This document shows positions 23,016 to 32,734 of a stretch of DNA of 64,000 nt, in pieces. The stretch's first letter is position 1. Each line of letters opens with the position of its first letter. Under the pieces are notes generated by a model. That model made no database searches and was not told the DNA's origin. It worked only from the letters and a program-made list of their open reading frames with translations. The translations under genes were made by a program, and so were the position numbers. This DNA is from Bacteroidales bacterium (GTDB lineage: Bacteria; Bacteroidota; Bacteroidia; Bacteroidales; F082): positions 55,390-119,389 of the forward strand of contig JAFYHS010000001.1 of the NCBI GenBank assembly GCA_017539045.1, given 5' to 3'.

Positions 23016-24767
23016 TTACCACTTCACCAACTTAACCACCTTGTCAGGACGGTTTGGCGCGCCATAATGGATCATATAAACACCAGAGGCCCAACCGCTT
23101 GCTTCGATCTCAACCGAATTCTGGAAACGCAAAGAGGTTATCATGTTGCCATAAACATCAAACACTGTCAAATCGGTCAAGCCTTCTCTGTCCGACTTCA
23201 CGGTGAACTTCCCAGTAGTAGGATTGGGAAACACACCTGGCTCTATTTCAGGCACTTCCGGCTCGATGGGCTTGGTTTTGACGGCCTTCCACTCGGCTTG
23301 CCAACCAGGCGCATTGGTGGCACAATCGGAACGAAACTCTACGCACATCACATTGCCTGAGGAATGCACCGTTCCAGGACTATGCGTATTCCATCGTCCA
23401 ATCTTAGGGGCATAAACGTCATCGCCATCATAAATCCAAAGGAAATCAAAGTCTTTTTCCAGATCGAAGGACTTGAAATCAAGACTGACCATCTTCCCTT
23501 CCGGACCTCGAATCACCCAAATCTTGCGCTCATCGTCGCCATAATACTGATGGTCGAGGCGACCTTCCTCACCTTCCAACACGGTGACAGGGGTACCTTC
23601 GTTGATAAGTTTGTAATAGTAGTTCCAGTCCCAATACGGTCCCGGGTCAGTGTGCGACTGGTCAGGATAGTGCTGGTGACCGCGTATTTTGACACAGGCG
23701 TTCTCGCCGCCGAGGTCGTGAAGGCCTTCGTTGAGACAGATGCCACTATCCAAGGTATCACGGTAGAAGGTGCGGTGACCGTCAATGCTCTCGTAGCGCG
23801 AGCAGATGTCACGCACCAGGTCGGCCGACGACTTGTACATCGCATCGGTGAAGAAACTCCAAATATTGCCATAGGCCTCATGCTCGATACCGATGGTATA
23901 ACCATTGGCCGTGCGAGCATGCCATGCCTTGTCAGCCTCGCTCACCATCTGCGTCACCTGTCCGTCGGAGGAACGGATGACATAGTGCGCCGACACCTGG
24001 GCATCACAGTTCTTGAACCAGCTGATGCAGCCTGCATAAGAGCCCTCTGTGTAATGGATGACCACTGCACTCACATCCATAGTACGTTCACTATAATTGC
24101 AGTCGGGGGCAGGGTCCCAAATGGCTGCGGGGTAGTCGGATTCACGCTGAACGCTGAGTCCTGGCGCAGTCAGCATATCGTAATGCTCAGCAAAAACCGC
24201 TTTCAAATCGATGTCATATTTCGAGAAGCCGTATTGTTCAGCATGCGTCTCATCATTCAAGAATGAGCAAACCGAATAGAGCATGGACTGCACGGGATAA
24301 ACGTCTTTCTCCTCTCCTATTGGCAACTCGGAAAGTTGCTGAATAACAGAAAGATAATCCTTTATTTCAGTAGTTTTGCTTTCTTTGGCCAAACGTTCGA
24401 ACGCCTTGGCGTATGCCAGCACATTCTTTTCGGGACTTACCAAAACCTCAGCTTCCGAAATGCCTGAAAGCTCCGACACCAGTTGCAGGTTCTCTCGGAA
24501 ATAACCCTTGCCGTCCTTCACCAGACCCATCAAACCATAGGCACGTGGCATGGCTTCGGGACCATCGTTGAAATAGTTCGCGTCTGTCAGATGATGGCAA
24601 TGCGTGTTAGTGAACGAAATGGCCTCGAGCAAGCCTTTCGGAATGGTGGGACAGGCCTCATAAGCGGCATCAAATACAGACTTATAGCTTTGCGATTCAA
24701 CGTTTTGCGCCCATACACAAAAAGGAAATATCAGTGATATCAAAAACAATACGAACAGACGTTTCAT
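23016..24767 (-). CDS. Secreted N-acetylmuramoyl-L-alanine amidase with CUB-like and T9SS domains
   Basis: This 583-residue multidomain protein has a signal peptide (about 1-20) and a helical N-terminal domain (about 25-190) that faintly resembles lysozyme-like folds (LLEAISFTNTH, AYGLMGL). A type 2 amidase domain follows with zinc-ligand segments VVIHYTEGSYAG and GHQHYPDQSHTDPG. Next is a CUB-like beta domain (DFDFLWIYDGDD...NVMCVEFRSD) and a type A T9SS tail starting at GVFPNPTTGKF. It should cleave the bond between muramic acid and L-Ala in peptidoglycan outside the cell. The Glu expected in an active lysozyme-like domain is not apparent, so only the amidase is likely active. Confidence 0.88.
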   Translation of the reverse strand: MKRLFVLFLISLIFPFCVWAQNVESQSYKSVFDAAYEACPTIPKGLLEAISFTNTHCHHLTDANYFNDGPEAMPRAYGLMGLVKDGKGYFRENLQLVSELSGISEAEVLVSPEKNVLAYAKAFERLAKESKTTEIKDYLSVIQQLSELPIGEEKDVYPVQSMLYSVCSFLNDETHAEQYGFSKYDIDLKAVFAEHYDMLTAPGLSVQRESDYPAAIWDPAPDCNYSERTMDVSAVVIHYTEGSYAGCISWFKNCDAQVSAHYVIRSSDGQVTQMVSEADKAWHARTANGYTIGIEHEAYGNIWSFFTDAMYKSSADLVRDICSRYESIDGHRTFYRDTLDSGICLNEGLHDLGGENACVKIRGHQHYPDQSHTDPGPYWDWNYYYKLINEGTPVTVLEGEEGRLDHQYYGDDERKIWVIRGPEGKMVSLDFKSFDLEKDFDFLWIYDGDDVYAPKIGRWNTHSPGTVHSSGNVMCVEFRSDCATNAPGWQAEWKAVKTKPIEPEVPEIEPGVFPNPTTGKFTVKSDREGLTDLTVFDVYGNMITSLRFQNSVEIEASGWASGVYMIHYGAPNRPDKVVKLVKW

Positions 24768-24784
24768 AACATAGAATTTGAAGA

Positions 24785-24792
24785 CAAAAATA
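24785..24792 (-). promoter_or_regulatory. -7 box for the amidase gene
   Basis: The minus strand reads TATTTTTG, 18 bp before the ATG. The divergent hutU promoter lies 70 bp away. Confidence 0.5.
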
Positions 24793-24861
24793 CACAATTT
24801 TCTTTTTTAAGGGGAACGAGTTTTTTTGACTCACTTCGTTTCGTCGAATCTAAAGATTTCG

Positions 24862-24869
24862 TATCTTTG
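24862..24869 (+). promoter_or_regulatory. -7 box for hutU
   Basis: TATCTTTG followed by C lies 35 bp before the hutU ATG. No clear -33 TTG is seen at the expected distance. Confidence 0.55.
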
Positions 24870-24904
24870 CAGATTCAAGGAAAGTCATATAAAAACAACA
24901 TAAA

Positions 24905-26905
24905 ATGAGTGCACTCAACGATTTCCAAAAAGAGATTCTTGCCGGCATCCCCGATGAGTTGCCGGAAGTGAAACCTTATGATACCACCATCAACCATGCG
25001 CCCAAGCGCAAGGACATCTTGACGAAGGCCGAAAAGAAGCTGGCCATCCGCAACGCTTTGCGTTACTTCCCCGCCAAGTTCCATGCCACCTTGGCCCCTG
25101 AGTTTGCCGAGGAACTGGAGAAATACGGCCGCATCTACATGTACCGTTTCCGTCCTTCCTATAAGATGTATGCCCGCCCGATCGAGGAATATCCTGCCAA
25201 GTGCAAGCAGGCCGCAGCCATCATGCTGATGATCCAGAACAACCTCGACCCCGCCGTGGCCCAGCATCCGCATGAGCTCATCATCTACGGTGGCAACGGC
25301 GCCATCTTCCAGAACTGGGCACAATACCGCCTCGTGATGCAGTACCTCGCCAACATGGACGAGGACCAGACCCTGGCCATGTACAGCGGTCACCCGATGG
25401 GCCTCTTCCCGTCGCATAAGGACGCCCCGCGCGTGGTGGTCACCAACGGCATGATGATCCCGAACTACAGCAAACCCGACGACTGGGAGCGTTACAACGC
25501 CCTCGGCGTGACGCAATACGGCCAGATGACTGCTGGCTCTTATATGTATATCGGACCCCAAGGCATCGTCCACGGCACCACCATCACTGTGCTCAATGCA
25601 GCCCGCAAACACGGCGGAAGCACAGCTGGTAAGTTGTTTGTCACCGCTGGCCTCGGCGGCATGAGCGGTGCCCAGCCCAAGGCTGGCAATATCGCTGGCG
25701 TGGTGAGCATCACCGCCGAAATCAACCCAGCTGCCACGCAGAAGCGTTATCAGCAAGGCTGGGTCGATGAGGTGTACGACAACATCGAGGAGCTGTTCAA
25801 GCACGTCAACGCAAGCCTCGCCAAGAAGGAAGCCCGCAGCTATGCCTACCAAGGCAATGTGGTAGACCTTTGGGAGTATGCCGCCGAACACGACATCCAC
25901 GTCGACCTCGGCTCCGACCAGACCTCGCTCCACAACCCATGGGCTGGTGGTTACTATCCTGTCGGACAGTCATTTGAAGAGTCTAAGACCATGATGGCCG
26001 AGAACCCCGAGCTCTTCAAGGAGAAGGTGCAGGCTTCGTTGCGCCGCCATGTGGCTGCCATCAACAAGCTGACCGCCAAGGGCATGTACTTCTTCGACTA
26101 CGGCAACGCCTTCCTGCTGCAGAGCAGCCGCGCTGGCGCCGACATCCTGAAAGAAGACGGCACCTTCCGTTATCCCAGCTACGTGCAGGACATCATGGGT
26201 CCCATGTGCTTCGACTACGGCTTCGGCCCCTTCCGTTGGGTCTGCGCCTCTGGCAAGCCTGAAGACCTCGCCGTCACCGACGACATCGCCTGCGAAGTGC
26301 TTGAGAACATCGCCCGCACGGCTCCTGCCGAGATCCAGCAACAGATGCGCGACAACATCCAATGGATCCGTGGCGCTCAGGAGAACCACCTCGTGGTGGG
26401 TTCTCAAGCCCGTATCCTCTATGCCGACTGTGAAGGCCGCACCAAGATTGCTGCCGAGTTCAACAAGGCTATCGCCGACGGCCGCTTGAGCGGTCCCGTC
26501 GTCCTTGGCCGTGACCACCACGACGTGAGCGGCACCGACAGCCCGTTCCGTGAGACTTCCAACATCTATGATGGCTCAAGCTTCACTGCCGACATGGCCG
26601 TGCAGAACGTCATCGGCGACGGTTTCCGTGGTGCCACCTGGGTGAGCATCCACAACGGCGGCGGCGTAGGCTGGGGCGAAGTCATCAACGGTGGCTTCGG
26701 CATGGTCCTCGACGGCACTGCCGACGCTGACCGCAGACTCCACAGTATGCTGCACTGGGATGTCAACAATGGCATCGCCCGCCGCAATTGGGCCCGCAAC
26801 GAAGGTGCCACCTTCGCCATCAAACGCGCCATGGAGGCCGAGCCTAAATTGAAGGTTACTTTACCAAATTTAGTGGAAGACAAGATTCTGGAGAACCTGT
26901 TTTGA
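24905..26905 (+). CDS. hutU: Urocanate hydratase
   Basis: This 666-residue enzyme is the second step of histidine degradation, turning urocanate into imidazolonepropionate with tightly bound NAD as electrophile. Recognisable segments are ELIIYGGNGAIFQNWAQYRLV, YGQMTAGSYMYIGPQGIVHGTT, GLGGMSGAQPKAGNIAGVV and DHHDVSGTDSPFRETSNIYDG. The length matches the long form of the enzyme rather than the roughly 560-residue Pseudomonas type. hutH, hutI and ftcD are not adjacent. The next genes are a lipoprotein (19 nt) and a carboxyltransferase. Confidence 0.93.
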   Translation: MSALNDFQKEILAGIPDELPEVKPYDTTINHAPKRKDILTKAEKKLAIRNALRYFPAKFHATLAPEFAEELEKYGRIYMYRFRPSYKMYARPIEEYPAKCKQAAAIMLMIQNNLDPAVAQHPHELIIYGGNGAIFQNWAQYRLVMQYLANMDEDQTLAMYSGHPMGLFPSHKDAPRVVVTNGMMIPNYSKPDDWERYNALGVTQYGQMTAGSYMYIGPQGIVHGTTITVLNAARKHGGSTAGKLFVTAGLGGMSGAQPKAGNIAGVVSITAEINPAATQKRYQQGWVDEVYDNIEELFKHVNASLAKKEARSYAYQGNVVDLWEYAAEHDIHVDLGSDQTSLHNPWAGGYYPVGQSFEESKTMMAENPELFKEKVQASLRRHVAAINKLTAKGMYFFDYGNAFLLQSSRAGADILKEDGTFRYPSYVQDIMGPMCFDYGFGPFRWVCASGKPEDLAVTDDIACEVLENIARTAPAEIQQQMRDNIQWIRGAQENHLVVGSQARILYADCEGRTKIAAEFNKAIADGRLSGPVVLGRDHHDVSGTDSPFRETSNIYDGSSFTADMAVQNVIGDGFRGATWVSIHNGGGVGWGEVINGGFGMVLDGTADADRRLHSMLHWDVNNGIARRNWARNEGATFAIKRAMEAEPKLKVTLPNLVEDKILENLF

Positions 26906-26924
26906 TAAATTCAACACATAAATA

Positions 26925-27605
26925 ATGAGCAAAAAAAGATTGTTTTTGGCATCAATGATTGGGATCCTGTTCGTAGTAACCATGTTCTCGTCTTGTGCCA
27001 CCACTTACACAGCCAGCGGTACAAAAGTATCTGAAATCGATGAATTCGCCCTTATTGAGCCAAAATCGATCATTATCTATTACGACAAGCCGACCTCCGG
27101 CTATCGTGACCCATCGTTGGCCTCTGCCTCTGAACAACTGTTAACCGACATCCTCACGAACAGTAGATATCCATTCACAGACCCCGTTCCTGCCGACTAT
27201 GAGGGCGAGGGCGCGTCCATCGCGAAATGGATTGGCACCTTCTCGGACCTCGAATCATCAGACATCAAGCATCTGAGAGTTCCAAAAGCACTTACCGATC
27301 TCATCAAGTCAACAGGGCACCGTTATGGCATCGTTATTCATGCCTATGGCTACATCGAGAGCAACGAGGCCTATGACCAAGAAAAGATGGCGGAGCTTGT
27401 GGGCAACATTCTTAGAACGATTCTCGATGAGCCCACACGCCGCACCGTAGGCGACCAGGCTGGCAATGCGCTCTACACGGCCGTTATCGACACGCAGACG
27501 GATAGGGTCGTTTATTTCAACAGCGTTCTCTCCAATGCCGACCACCCGTTGAGCAGAAGGAATGTGAGCAGTCAGATGAAACGCCTCCTCAGGAAGATAG
27601 ATTGA
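26925..27605 (+). CDS. Lipoprotein of unknown function
   Basis: This 226-residue protein has a lipobox (VTMFSSCATT), so it is expected to be lipid-anchored at Cys25. The mature part starts with a short linker and is rich in alternating hydrophobic strands (KSIIIYYDKP, RYGIVIHAYGYI, RVVYFNSVLSN). I do not recognise a family. It sits between hutU and the carboxyltransferase on the same strand, but a functional link is not evident. Codon use looks like the neighbours. Confidence 0.72.
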   Translation: MSKKRLFLASMIGILFVVTMFSSCATTYTASGTKVSEIDEFALIEPKSIIIYYDKPTSGYRDPSLASASEQLLTDILTNSRYPFTDPVPADYEGEGASIAKWIGTFSDLESSDIKHLRVPKALTDLIKSTGHRYGIVIHAYGYIESNEAYDQEKMAELVGNILRTILDEPTRRTVGDQAGNALYTAVIDTQTDRVVYFNSVLSNADHPLSRRNVSSQMKRLLRKID

Positions 27606-27667
27606 AACAGGGCTTTCTCATTAGCCTAAACTTGAAAAATTCAAATCGCATAATACACAATAACATA

Positions 27668-29434
27668 ATGAAGAAAGAAGTAAAATTCAGCCTGGTTTAC
27701 CGCGACATGTGGCAGTCGTCAGGCAAATATGTGCCACGCAAGGACCAATTGGAAAAGATTGCTCCTTTGATTATCGACATGGGTTGCTTCGACCGTGTGG
27801 AGACCAACGGCGGTGCCGCCGAACAGGTCAACCTGCTTTATGGCGAGAACCCGAACCCGTCCGTCCGCGCTTTCACGGCAGCACTGCATAAAGGTGGCAT
27901 CGAGTGCCACATGCTCGACCGTGCCCTCAACGCCTTGAGAATGAACCCCGTCCCCGCCGACGTGCGCCAACTCATGTATAAGGTGAAGAAAGCCCAAGGC
28001 GTCGACATCACCCGTATCTTCTGCGGCCTCAACGATGTGCGCAACATCATTCCATCCATCCATTGGGCCAATGAAGCCGGCATGATCTCGCAAGCCGCCA
28101 TGAGTATCACCTACTCGCAGGTACATACCGCTGAGTACTATATGAACATCGCCGATCAACTCATCGAAGCCGGCGCCAAGGAAATCGCCTTGAAGGACAT
28201 GGCTGGCGTGGGTCGCCCCGTCAGCTTGGGCCGCATCGTCGAGCATATCAAGAAAAACCACCCCGAAATCAAGGTGCAGTACCATGGTCACACCACCCCG
28301 GGCCTCTCGATGGCTTCGATGCTTGAGGTCTGCAAGGCTGGCTGCGACTACGTCGACGTGGCCATGGAGCCGCTCTCATGGGGCACCGTCCACCCCGACG
28401 TCATCAGCGTGCAAGCCATGCTGAAAGACGCAGGCTTCCTCGTGAAGGACATCGACATGAAGACCTATATGGCTGCCCGTAGCATGACGCAAAGCTTTAT
28501 GGACGACTTCCTCGGTTACTGGATCGACCCACGCAACCGCTACATCAACTCGCTGCTGGTGGGCTGCGGCCTGCCTGGTGGCATGATGGGTTCGCTAATG
28601 GCTGACCTCAAACCAGTCCACGCCGCCATCAACATGAACCGCGAGAAGCAAGGCTTGCCTACATTGAGTGAAGACGAGATGTTGGTCGAGCTCTTCCAAG
28701 AGGTGCAGGACATCTGGCCGAAACTCGGCAACCCGCCTTTGGTGACACCGTTCAGCCAATACACCAAGAACATCGCTTTGATGAACCTCTTCGCATTGAG
28801 CAAGGGTGAGCCGCGTTACGAGACCTCTATCGACCCTGCCGCATGGGATATGATCCTGGGCAAGGCTGGCAAGCTGCCTGGCACACTCGCACCCGAAATC
28901 GTGGAGCTGGCCAAGAAGAAAGGCCTCGAGTTCTTCACGGGCAACCCGCAGGACAACTACCCCGACGCCTTGCCGCACTTCATCGAAATGATGAAGCAGG
29001 AAGGCTGGGACCGTGGTCAGGACGACGAGGAGCTCTTCGAATTCGCCATGCACGAGAAGCAGTATCGTGAGTACAAGTCGGGCGAAGCCAAGCGTCGTTT
29101 CAACCAAGAGCTGGAAGCCAAGATGAAGGCCAAGTTCGAGAAGGCTGGCGGCGAGGCCAAGATCCCGGACCTGCGAGCCTTGCGTCACCCCAACGCCGAA
29201 CCCGTCGTCGCCCCTGTGAGCGGCATCGTGATGTGGGAAGTCGACTTCGACGACAAGAGCATCGCCCCTGCCCCTGGTAAGGTCTACAAGGAAGGCGACC
29301 TGCTGTGCGCCATCAACAGCGAACACGGCATGGAGCCCGTCTATGCCCTCTGGCCCGGCAAAATCGTTGAAGCCACGGCCGAACAAGGCAAGCGCGTGAC
29401 CAAAGGTGAAACCATTGCGTTCATCGAGAAATAA
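27668..29434 (+). CDS. Carboxyltransferase (oxaloacetate decarboxylase alpha / pyruvate carboxylase B type) with degenerate biotinyl-like domain
   Basis: The protein has 588 residues from MKKEVKFSLVYRDMWQSSG. The TIM-barrel carboxyltransferase domain shows the YRDMWQS metal and substrate motif, KDMAGVGRP with the carbamylatable Lys, and YHGHTTPG with the metal-binding His pair. The C-terminal 76 residues fold like a biotinyl/lipoyl domain (VVAPVSGIV ... KVYKEGDLLCAI ... YALWPGKIVEATAEQGKRVTKGETIAFI). Where biotin carriers have A-M-K-M, this reads E552-H553-G554-M555. Gly554 sits at the biotin-Lys spacing, 35th from the C-terminus, so the domain cannot be biotinylated there. A longer start lies over the lipoprotein stop and adds only a non-conserved N-terminus. 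The partner subunits are not in the window. Confidence 0.88.
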   Translation: MKKEVKFSLVYRDMWQSSGKYVPRKDQLEKIAPLIIDMGCFDRVETNGGAAEQVNLLYGENPNPSVRAFTAALHKGGIECHMLDRALNALRMNPVPADVRQLMYKVKKAQGVDITRIFCGLNDVRNIIPSIHWANEAGMISQAAMSITYSQVHTAEYYMNIADQLIEAGAKEIALKDMAGVGRPVSLGRIVEHIKKNHPEIKVQYHGHTTPGLSMASMLEVCKAGCDYVDVAMEPLSWGTVHPDVISVQAMLKDAGFLVKDIDMKTYMAARSMTQSFMDDFLGYWIDPRNRYINSLLVGCGLPGGMMGSLMADLKPVHAAINMNREKQGLPTLSEDEMLVELFQEVQDIWPKLGNPPLVTPFSQYTKNIALMNLFALSKGEPRYETSIDPAAWDMILGKAGKLPGTLAPEIVELAKKKGLEFFTGNPQDNYPDALPHFIEMMKQEGWDRGQDDEELFEFAMHEKQYREYKSGEAKRRFNQELEAKMKAKFEKAGGEAKIPDLRALRHPNAEPVVAPVSGIVMWEVDFDDKSIAPAPGKVYKEGDLLCAINSEHGMEPVYALWPGKIVEATAEQGKRVTKGETIAFIEK

Positions 29435-29524
29435 TTCTGGCACGGAAATTGTAACTTACCATTCGGTTCTTTAAAACAGAAAATAAACCTAATCAATAAT
29501 TGTTTAACCTAAATTATTAAAGAA

Positions 29525-30049
29525 ATGAAGAAATTATTCTTGACTTTAGCTCTTGCCTTTGCAGGCATTTTAGCTGCTAACGCACAAGTTTGGGTAGGCG
29601 GTTCAGCCGATGCAGCCATCAACAAGGATGTTCAAAAATTTTCCATTGCTCCTGAAATTGGCTACTGCATTCCCAACACGAAATGGACTGTCGCCATTGG
29701 TTACAAAACCATATACGAAAACGACAGCAATAACACTTTAGTCAGTGAAGATTGGGATCATTTCTTCTCTCCTTACATCCGTTACAGCATCTGCAACATT
29801 GAGAAATTCGGTTTGTTCATGGATCTTACTGCCGACTTTGGCATGTCCAACACCAATTTCCATGCTGACAGAAGAGGTTATCGCATCGGCTTGCAACCTG
29901 GCATCGCTTGGATGGCCACCGAACATTGGACGGCTGCTTTCCGTTTTGCCTTCATTGGTTACAACCATTGTGCCTACTTTGGCGACGAAGGCTTCAATTT
30001 GAGCTTTGCCACTGCCGCCCCAGGATTTGGATTGTATTACAATTTCTAA
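29525..30049 (+). CDS. Small outer-membrane beta-barrel protein
   Basis: This 174-residue protein has a cleavable signal (about 1-21, AANAQ) and alternating aromatic strands (WTVAIGYKTIY, KFGLFMDLTADFGMS, HWTAAFRFAFIGYNH). It ends in the aromatic FGLYYNF typical of an outer-membrane barrel terminus. It is probably an eight-stranded OmpA/OmpW-like porin fold. Function is unknown. The leader before the ATG is A/T-rich with no Shine-Dalgarno sequence, and two hairpins follow the stop. Confidence 0.75.
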   Translation: MKKLFLTLALAFAGILAANAQVWVGGSADAAINKDVQKFSIAPEIGYCIPNTKWTVAIGYKTIYENDSNNTLVSEDWDHFFSPYIRYSICNIEKFGLFMDLTADFGMSNTNFHADRRGYRIGLQPGIAWMATEHWTAAFRFAFIGYNHCAYFGDEGFNLSFATAAPGFGLYYNF

Positions 30050-30062
30050 AACGTTAAAAATG

Positions 30063-30138
30063 AGACGCAAACATTGACTTCATCGAATCTTCGATTTGCG
30101 TCTATACAAGAAAAGGCCACCTTCGGGCGGCCTTTTTT
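30063..30138 (+). terminator. Hairpin and terminator after the barrel gene
   Basis: The first hairpin pairs AGACGCAAA (30063-30071) with TTTGCGTCT (30095-30103), with an inner ATCGAA/TTCGAT. A true terminator follows: AAAAGGCC (30111-30118), a TTCG-capped stem and GGCCTTTTTT (30129-30138). Confidence 0.8.
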
Positions 30139-30154
30139 GTTTTGGATAATTTGC

Positions 30155-30162
30155 TATCTTTG
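30155..30162 (+). promoter_or_regulatory. -7 box for the GH31 gene
   Basis: TATCTTTG lies 22 bp before the ATG. A candidate TTTG sits only 15 bp upstream, shorter than the usual spacer. Confidence 0.5.
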
Positions 30163-30184
30163 TTGCGTTCTATAATCATCAAAA

Positions 30185-32734
30185 ATGAAAAAGTTCCTTA
30201 CCCTTTCACTACTTATGCTATTGGCTTTTGGCCTCCATGCCCAAAGCAAAAACATCGCTTATCAAGACGAGACCGTGCGCTTCACCGTCATCACCGATGG
30301 CGTCATCCGAATGGAATATGCCGCTGATGGGCATTTTGTCAACGAAGCCTCACAAGTGGCCGTCATCCGCGACTATCCTGCTATCGATTTCAAGGTCAAA
30401 GAAGGCAAAACCATCGAAATCACAACGGCCAAACTGCAATTGAAATACAAAAAAGGTAGCGGTGCCTTTACTGCAGATAATCTAAGCATCACTTCATTGA
30501 AAGGTGTCAAGCCGAGTTTCGTTTGGAAGCCCGGCATGGTGCAAGAGCACAACCTGAAAGGCACTTATCGCACCTTGGATAGCTACGAGGGCGACACCCG
30601 TGTCGGCACCACCGACCAAAAGATACCCCTTGAGGACGGCCTTTTGGCCACCGACGGATGGACACTCATCGACGACTCGCAAAGCTACCTCTTCGACGAT
30701 AGCGACTGGGCATGGGTGAAGGAGCGCGAAAACCTCGACAACCAAGACTGGTACTTCATGGGCTATGGCCACGACTACAAGCAGGCACTTAAGGACTTCA
30801 CCGTCTTTGCCGGCAAGGTGCCGCTGCCACCGCGCTATGCCTTTGGCTATTGGTGGTCGCGCTATTGGTCATACAGTGACAAGGAACTCCGTGACTTGGT
30901 GAAGAAATTCGACCAATACGACATCCCCATCGACGTGCTCGTCATCGACATGGACTGGCATTACACCGAGAAAGGCAAAGGCAACTGGACAGGCTGGACT
31001 TGGAACAAAAAACTCTTCCCCGACTACAAACGCCTCATTGCCGACATGGACCAAAAAGGCATCCGCACCACGCTCAACCTGCATCCTGCAGGAGGCATGG
31101 AACCCTACGAAGAGCGCTACGACGAATTGGCGGCCTACATGCACCTCGACACTACGGGTCGCCCTGCCATTCCGTGGCAAGGTTCCAACAAGGACTTTAT
31201 GTCGGGCATGTTCGACATCGTCCTGAAGCCCATGGAACGTAATGGCATCGACTTCTGGTGGCTCGACTGGCAGCAATGGCCCAACGACAAACAACTCACC
31301 AACCTGAGCAACACCTGGTGGATCAACTACTGCTTCTTCTCCAACTTCGAGCGTAATCGCGACACACGCCCGATGCTCTATCACCGTTGGGGCGGTTTGG
31401 GCAACCACCGTTACCAAATTGGTTTCTCGGGCGACTCCTTCATCTCATGGAAATCGCTCGACTTCCAGCCCTATTTCAACTCCACGGCAAGCAATGTGTT
31501 GTATGGCTTCTGGAGCCACGACATCGGTGGCCACTGGGGTGGCGCCATCGCCCCTGAATTGTATGCCCGCTGGATGCAATTCGGTGCCTTGAGTCCCATC
31601 TTGCGCAGCCATTCCACCAAGGACGCCTCCATCAACAAGGAGCCGTGGACCTTACCCGAAGAATACACCGAAATCATCCGAAACACCATCCAACAACGCC
31701 GCCAGATGATTCCCTACACCTACACCATGGCGCGCAAAGCCCACGATGAAGGGCTCTCGCTCTGCCGCCCGCTCTACTACGATTGGCCTGAAAGTCCTGA
31801 AGCTTACAGTTTCCGCAACGAATACATGTTTGGCGACGATATGCTGGTGGCTCCCATCACCGCCCCGATGGAAGGCAATTTCTCCACCTTGGACATTTGG
31901 CTACCGCAAGGCACTTGGTTTGAGATGAGTACAGGAACGATGTTGCAAGGTAACCAAGTCGTCACCCGCAGCTTCATGATTGACGAATACCCACTTTATG
32001 TGAAGGCAGGCTCCATCATCCCGCAATATGCTGACTGCCACCAACATGTGGACGGCAATGAATGGACACGTTTCGACTTGATGATTTATCCTGGTGCCGA
32101 TGGCGACTTCACGATGTATTACGATGACGGCGACGATAAGGACTACGATACGAATAACATGCGAGTACGCTTCAGAACAACGCGAATAGATAGCCGCACC
32201 TGTCATGTCACCATCTATCCTGCAGAAGGGAACTACATCCCTCCCAAACGAAACATTACACTGAGGTTTGTAGCTTCCGACTTACCCAAATACGTTGGTT
32301 TGGAAGGCGAGAGCTGGAGGGCAAGCGACGACCAACTCTACACCCCACTCAACCCAATCGACTGGACCTATGATGGCGAGAATTTTACTCTTGTAGTACC
32401 ACTACCCGAAAGCTATTGGGAAGACAAGGCCGACATTCGTGTGGAATATCCACAAAGCAGCACCCTCAACCTAACTGACGGTATCATCGGCAACAGCCAT
32501 CGTGCCGCCAAAGCCATCGCTGGACTGAAAAACCGTAAGGCTAACATTGTGTTGAACGATGCTCTGGGACTATTCGGCAGCATTGGCCAAAAGGTAACCT
32601 ACTTCCCGAACACGCTGCACGAAAGTGTCGACAGCTTCCGCCAGTATTTCGATGACATCAACACCTCGTTGGAACAACAGGAAGGCCTGGACGAGGAACT
32701 TAAGGCTTGGTTTAAGGGACAATTGGGAAAGTAA
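30185..32734 (+). CDS. GH31 alpha-glucosidase-type enzyme, exported
   Basis: This 849-residue protein has a signal peptide (about 1-20, GLHAQ). The N-terminal beta-sandwich is followed by a GH31 (beta/alpha)8 barrel. The nucleophile is predicted as Asp361 in FWWLDWQQW and the acid/base as Asp417 in QIGFSGDSF. IDVLVIDMDWHY and HSTKDA also match GH31. A C-terminal beta region with PGADGDFTMYYDDGDD lies before a helical tail of about 100 residues. GH31 members act on alpha-glucans, isomaltose or xyloglucan side chains; specificity cannot be read with certainty. Its stop codon directly abuts that of the convergent glgB. Confidence 0.88.
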   Translation: MKKFLTLSLLMLLAFGLHAQSKNIAYQDETVRFTVITDGVIRMEYAADGHFVNEASQVAVIRDYPAIDFKVKEGKTIEITTAKLQLKYKKGSGAFTADNLSITSLKGVKPSFVWKPGMVQEHNLKGTYRTLDSYEGDTRVGTTDQKIPLEDGLLATDGWTLIDDSQSYLFDDSDWAWVKERENLDNQDWYFMGYGHDYKQALKDFTVFAGKVPLPPRYAFGYWWSRYWSYSDKELRDLVKKFDQYDIPIDVLVIDMDWHYTEKGKGNWTGWTWNKKLFPDYKRLIADMDQKGIRTTLNLHPAGGMEPYEERYDELAAYMHLDTTGRPAIPWQGSNKDFMSGMFDIVLKPMERNGIDFWWLDWQQWPNDKQLTNLSNTWWINYCFFSNFERNRDTRPMLYHRWGGLGNHRYQIGFSGDSFISWKSLDFQPYFNSTASNVLYGFWSHDIGGHWGGAIAPELYARWMQFGALSPILRSHSTKDASINKEPWTLPEEYTEIIRNTIQQRRQMIPYTYTMARKAHDEGLSLCRPLYYDWPESPEAYSFRNEYMFGDDMLVAPITAPMEGNFSTLDIWLPQGTWFEMSTGTMLQGNQVVTRSFMIDEYPLYVKAGSIIPQYADCHQHVDGNEWTRFDLMIYPGADGDFTMYYDDGDDKDYDTNNMRVRFRTTRIDSRTCHVTIYPAEGNYIPPKRNITLRFVASDLPKYVGLEGESWRASDDQLYTPLNPIDWTYDGENFTLVVPLPESYWEDKADIRVEYPQSSTLNLTDGIIGNSHRAAKAIAGLKNRKANIVLNDALGLFGSIGQKVTYFPNTLHESVDSFRQYFDDINTSLEQQEGLDEELKAWFKGQLGK

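Noticed and set aside
27668-29434. A frameshift or sequencing error as the cause of the missing biotin Lys.
   Set aside because: The reading frame is intact on both sides and the downstream strand pattern fits the domain exactly; only the residue differs. Error at a single codon cannot be fully excluded.
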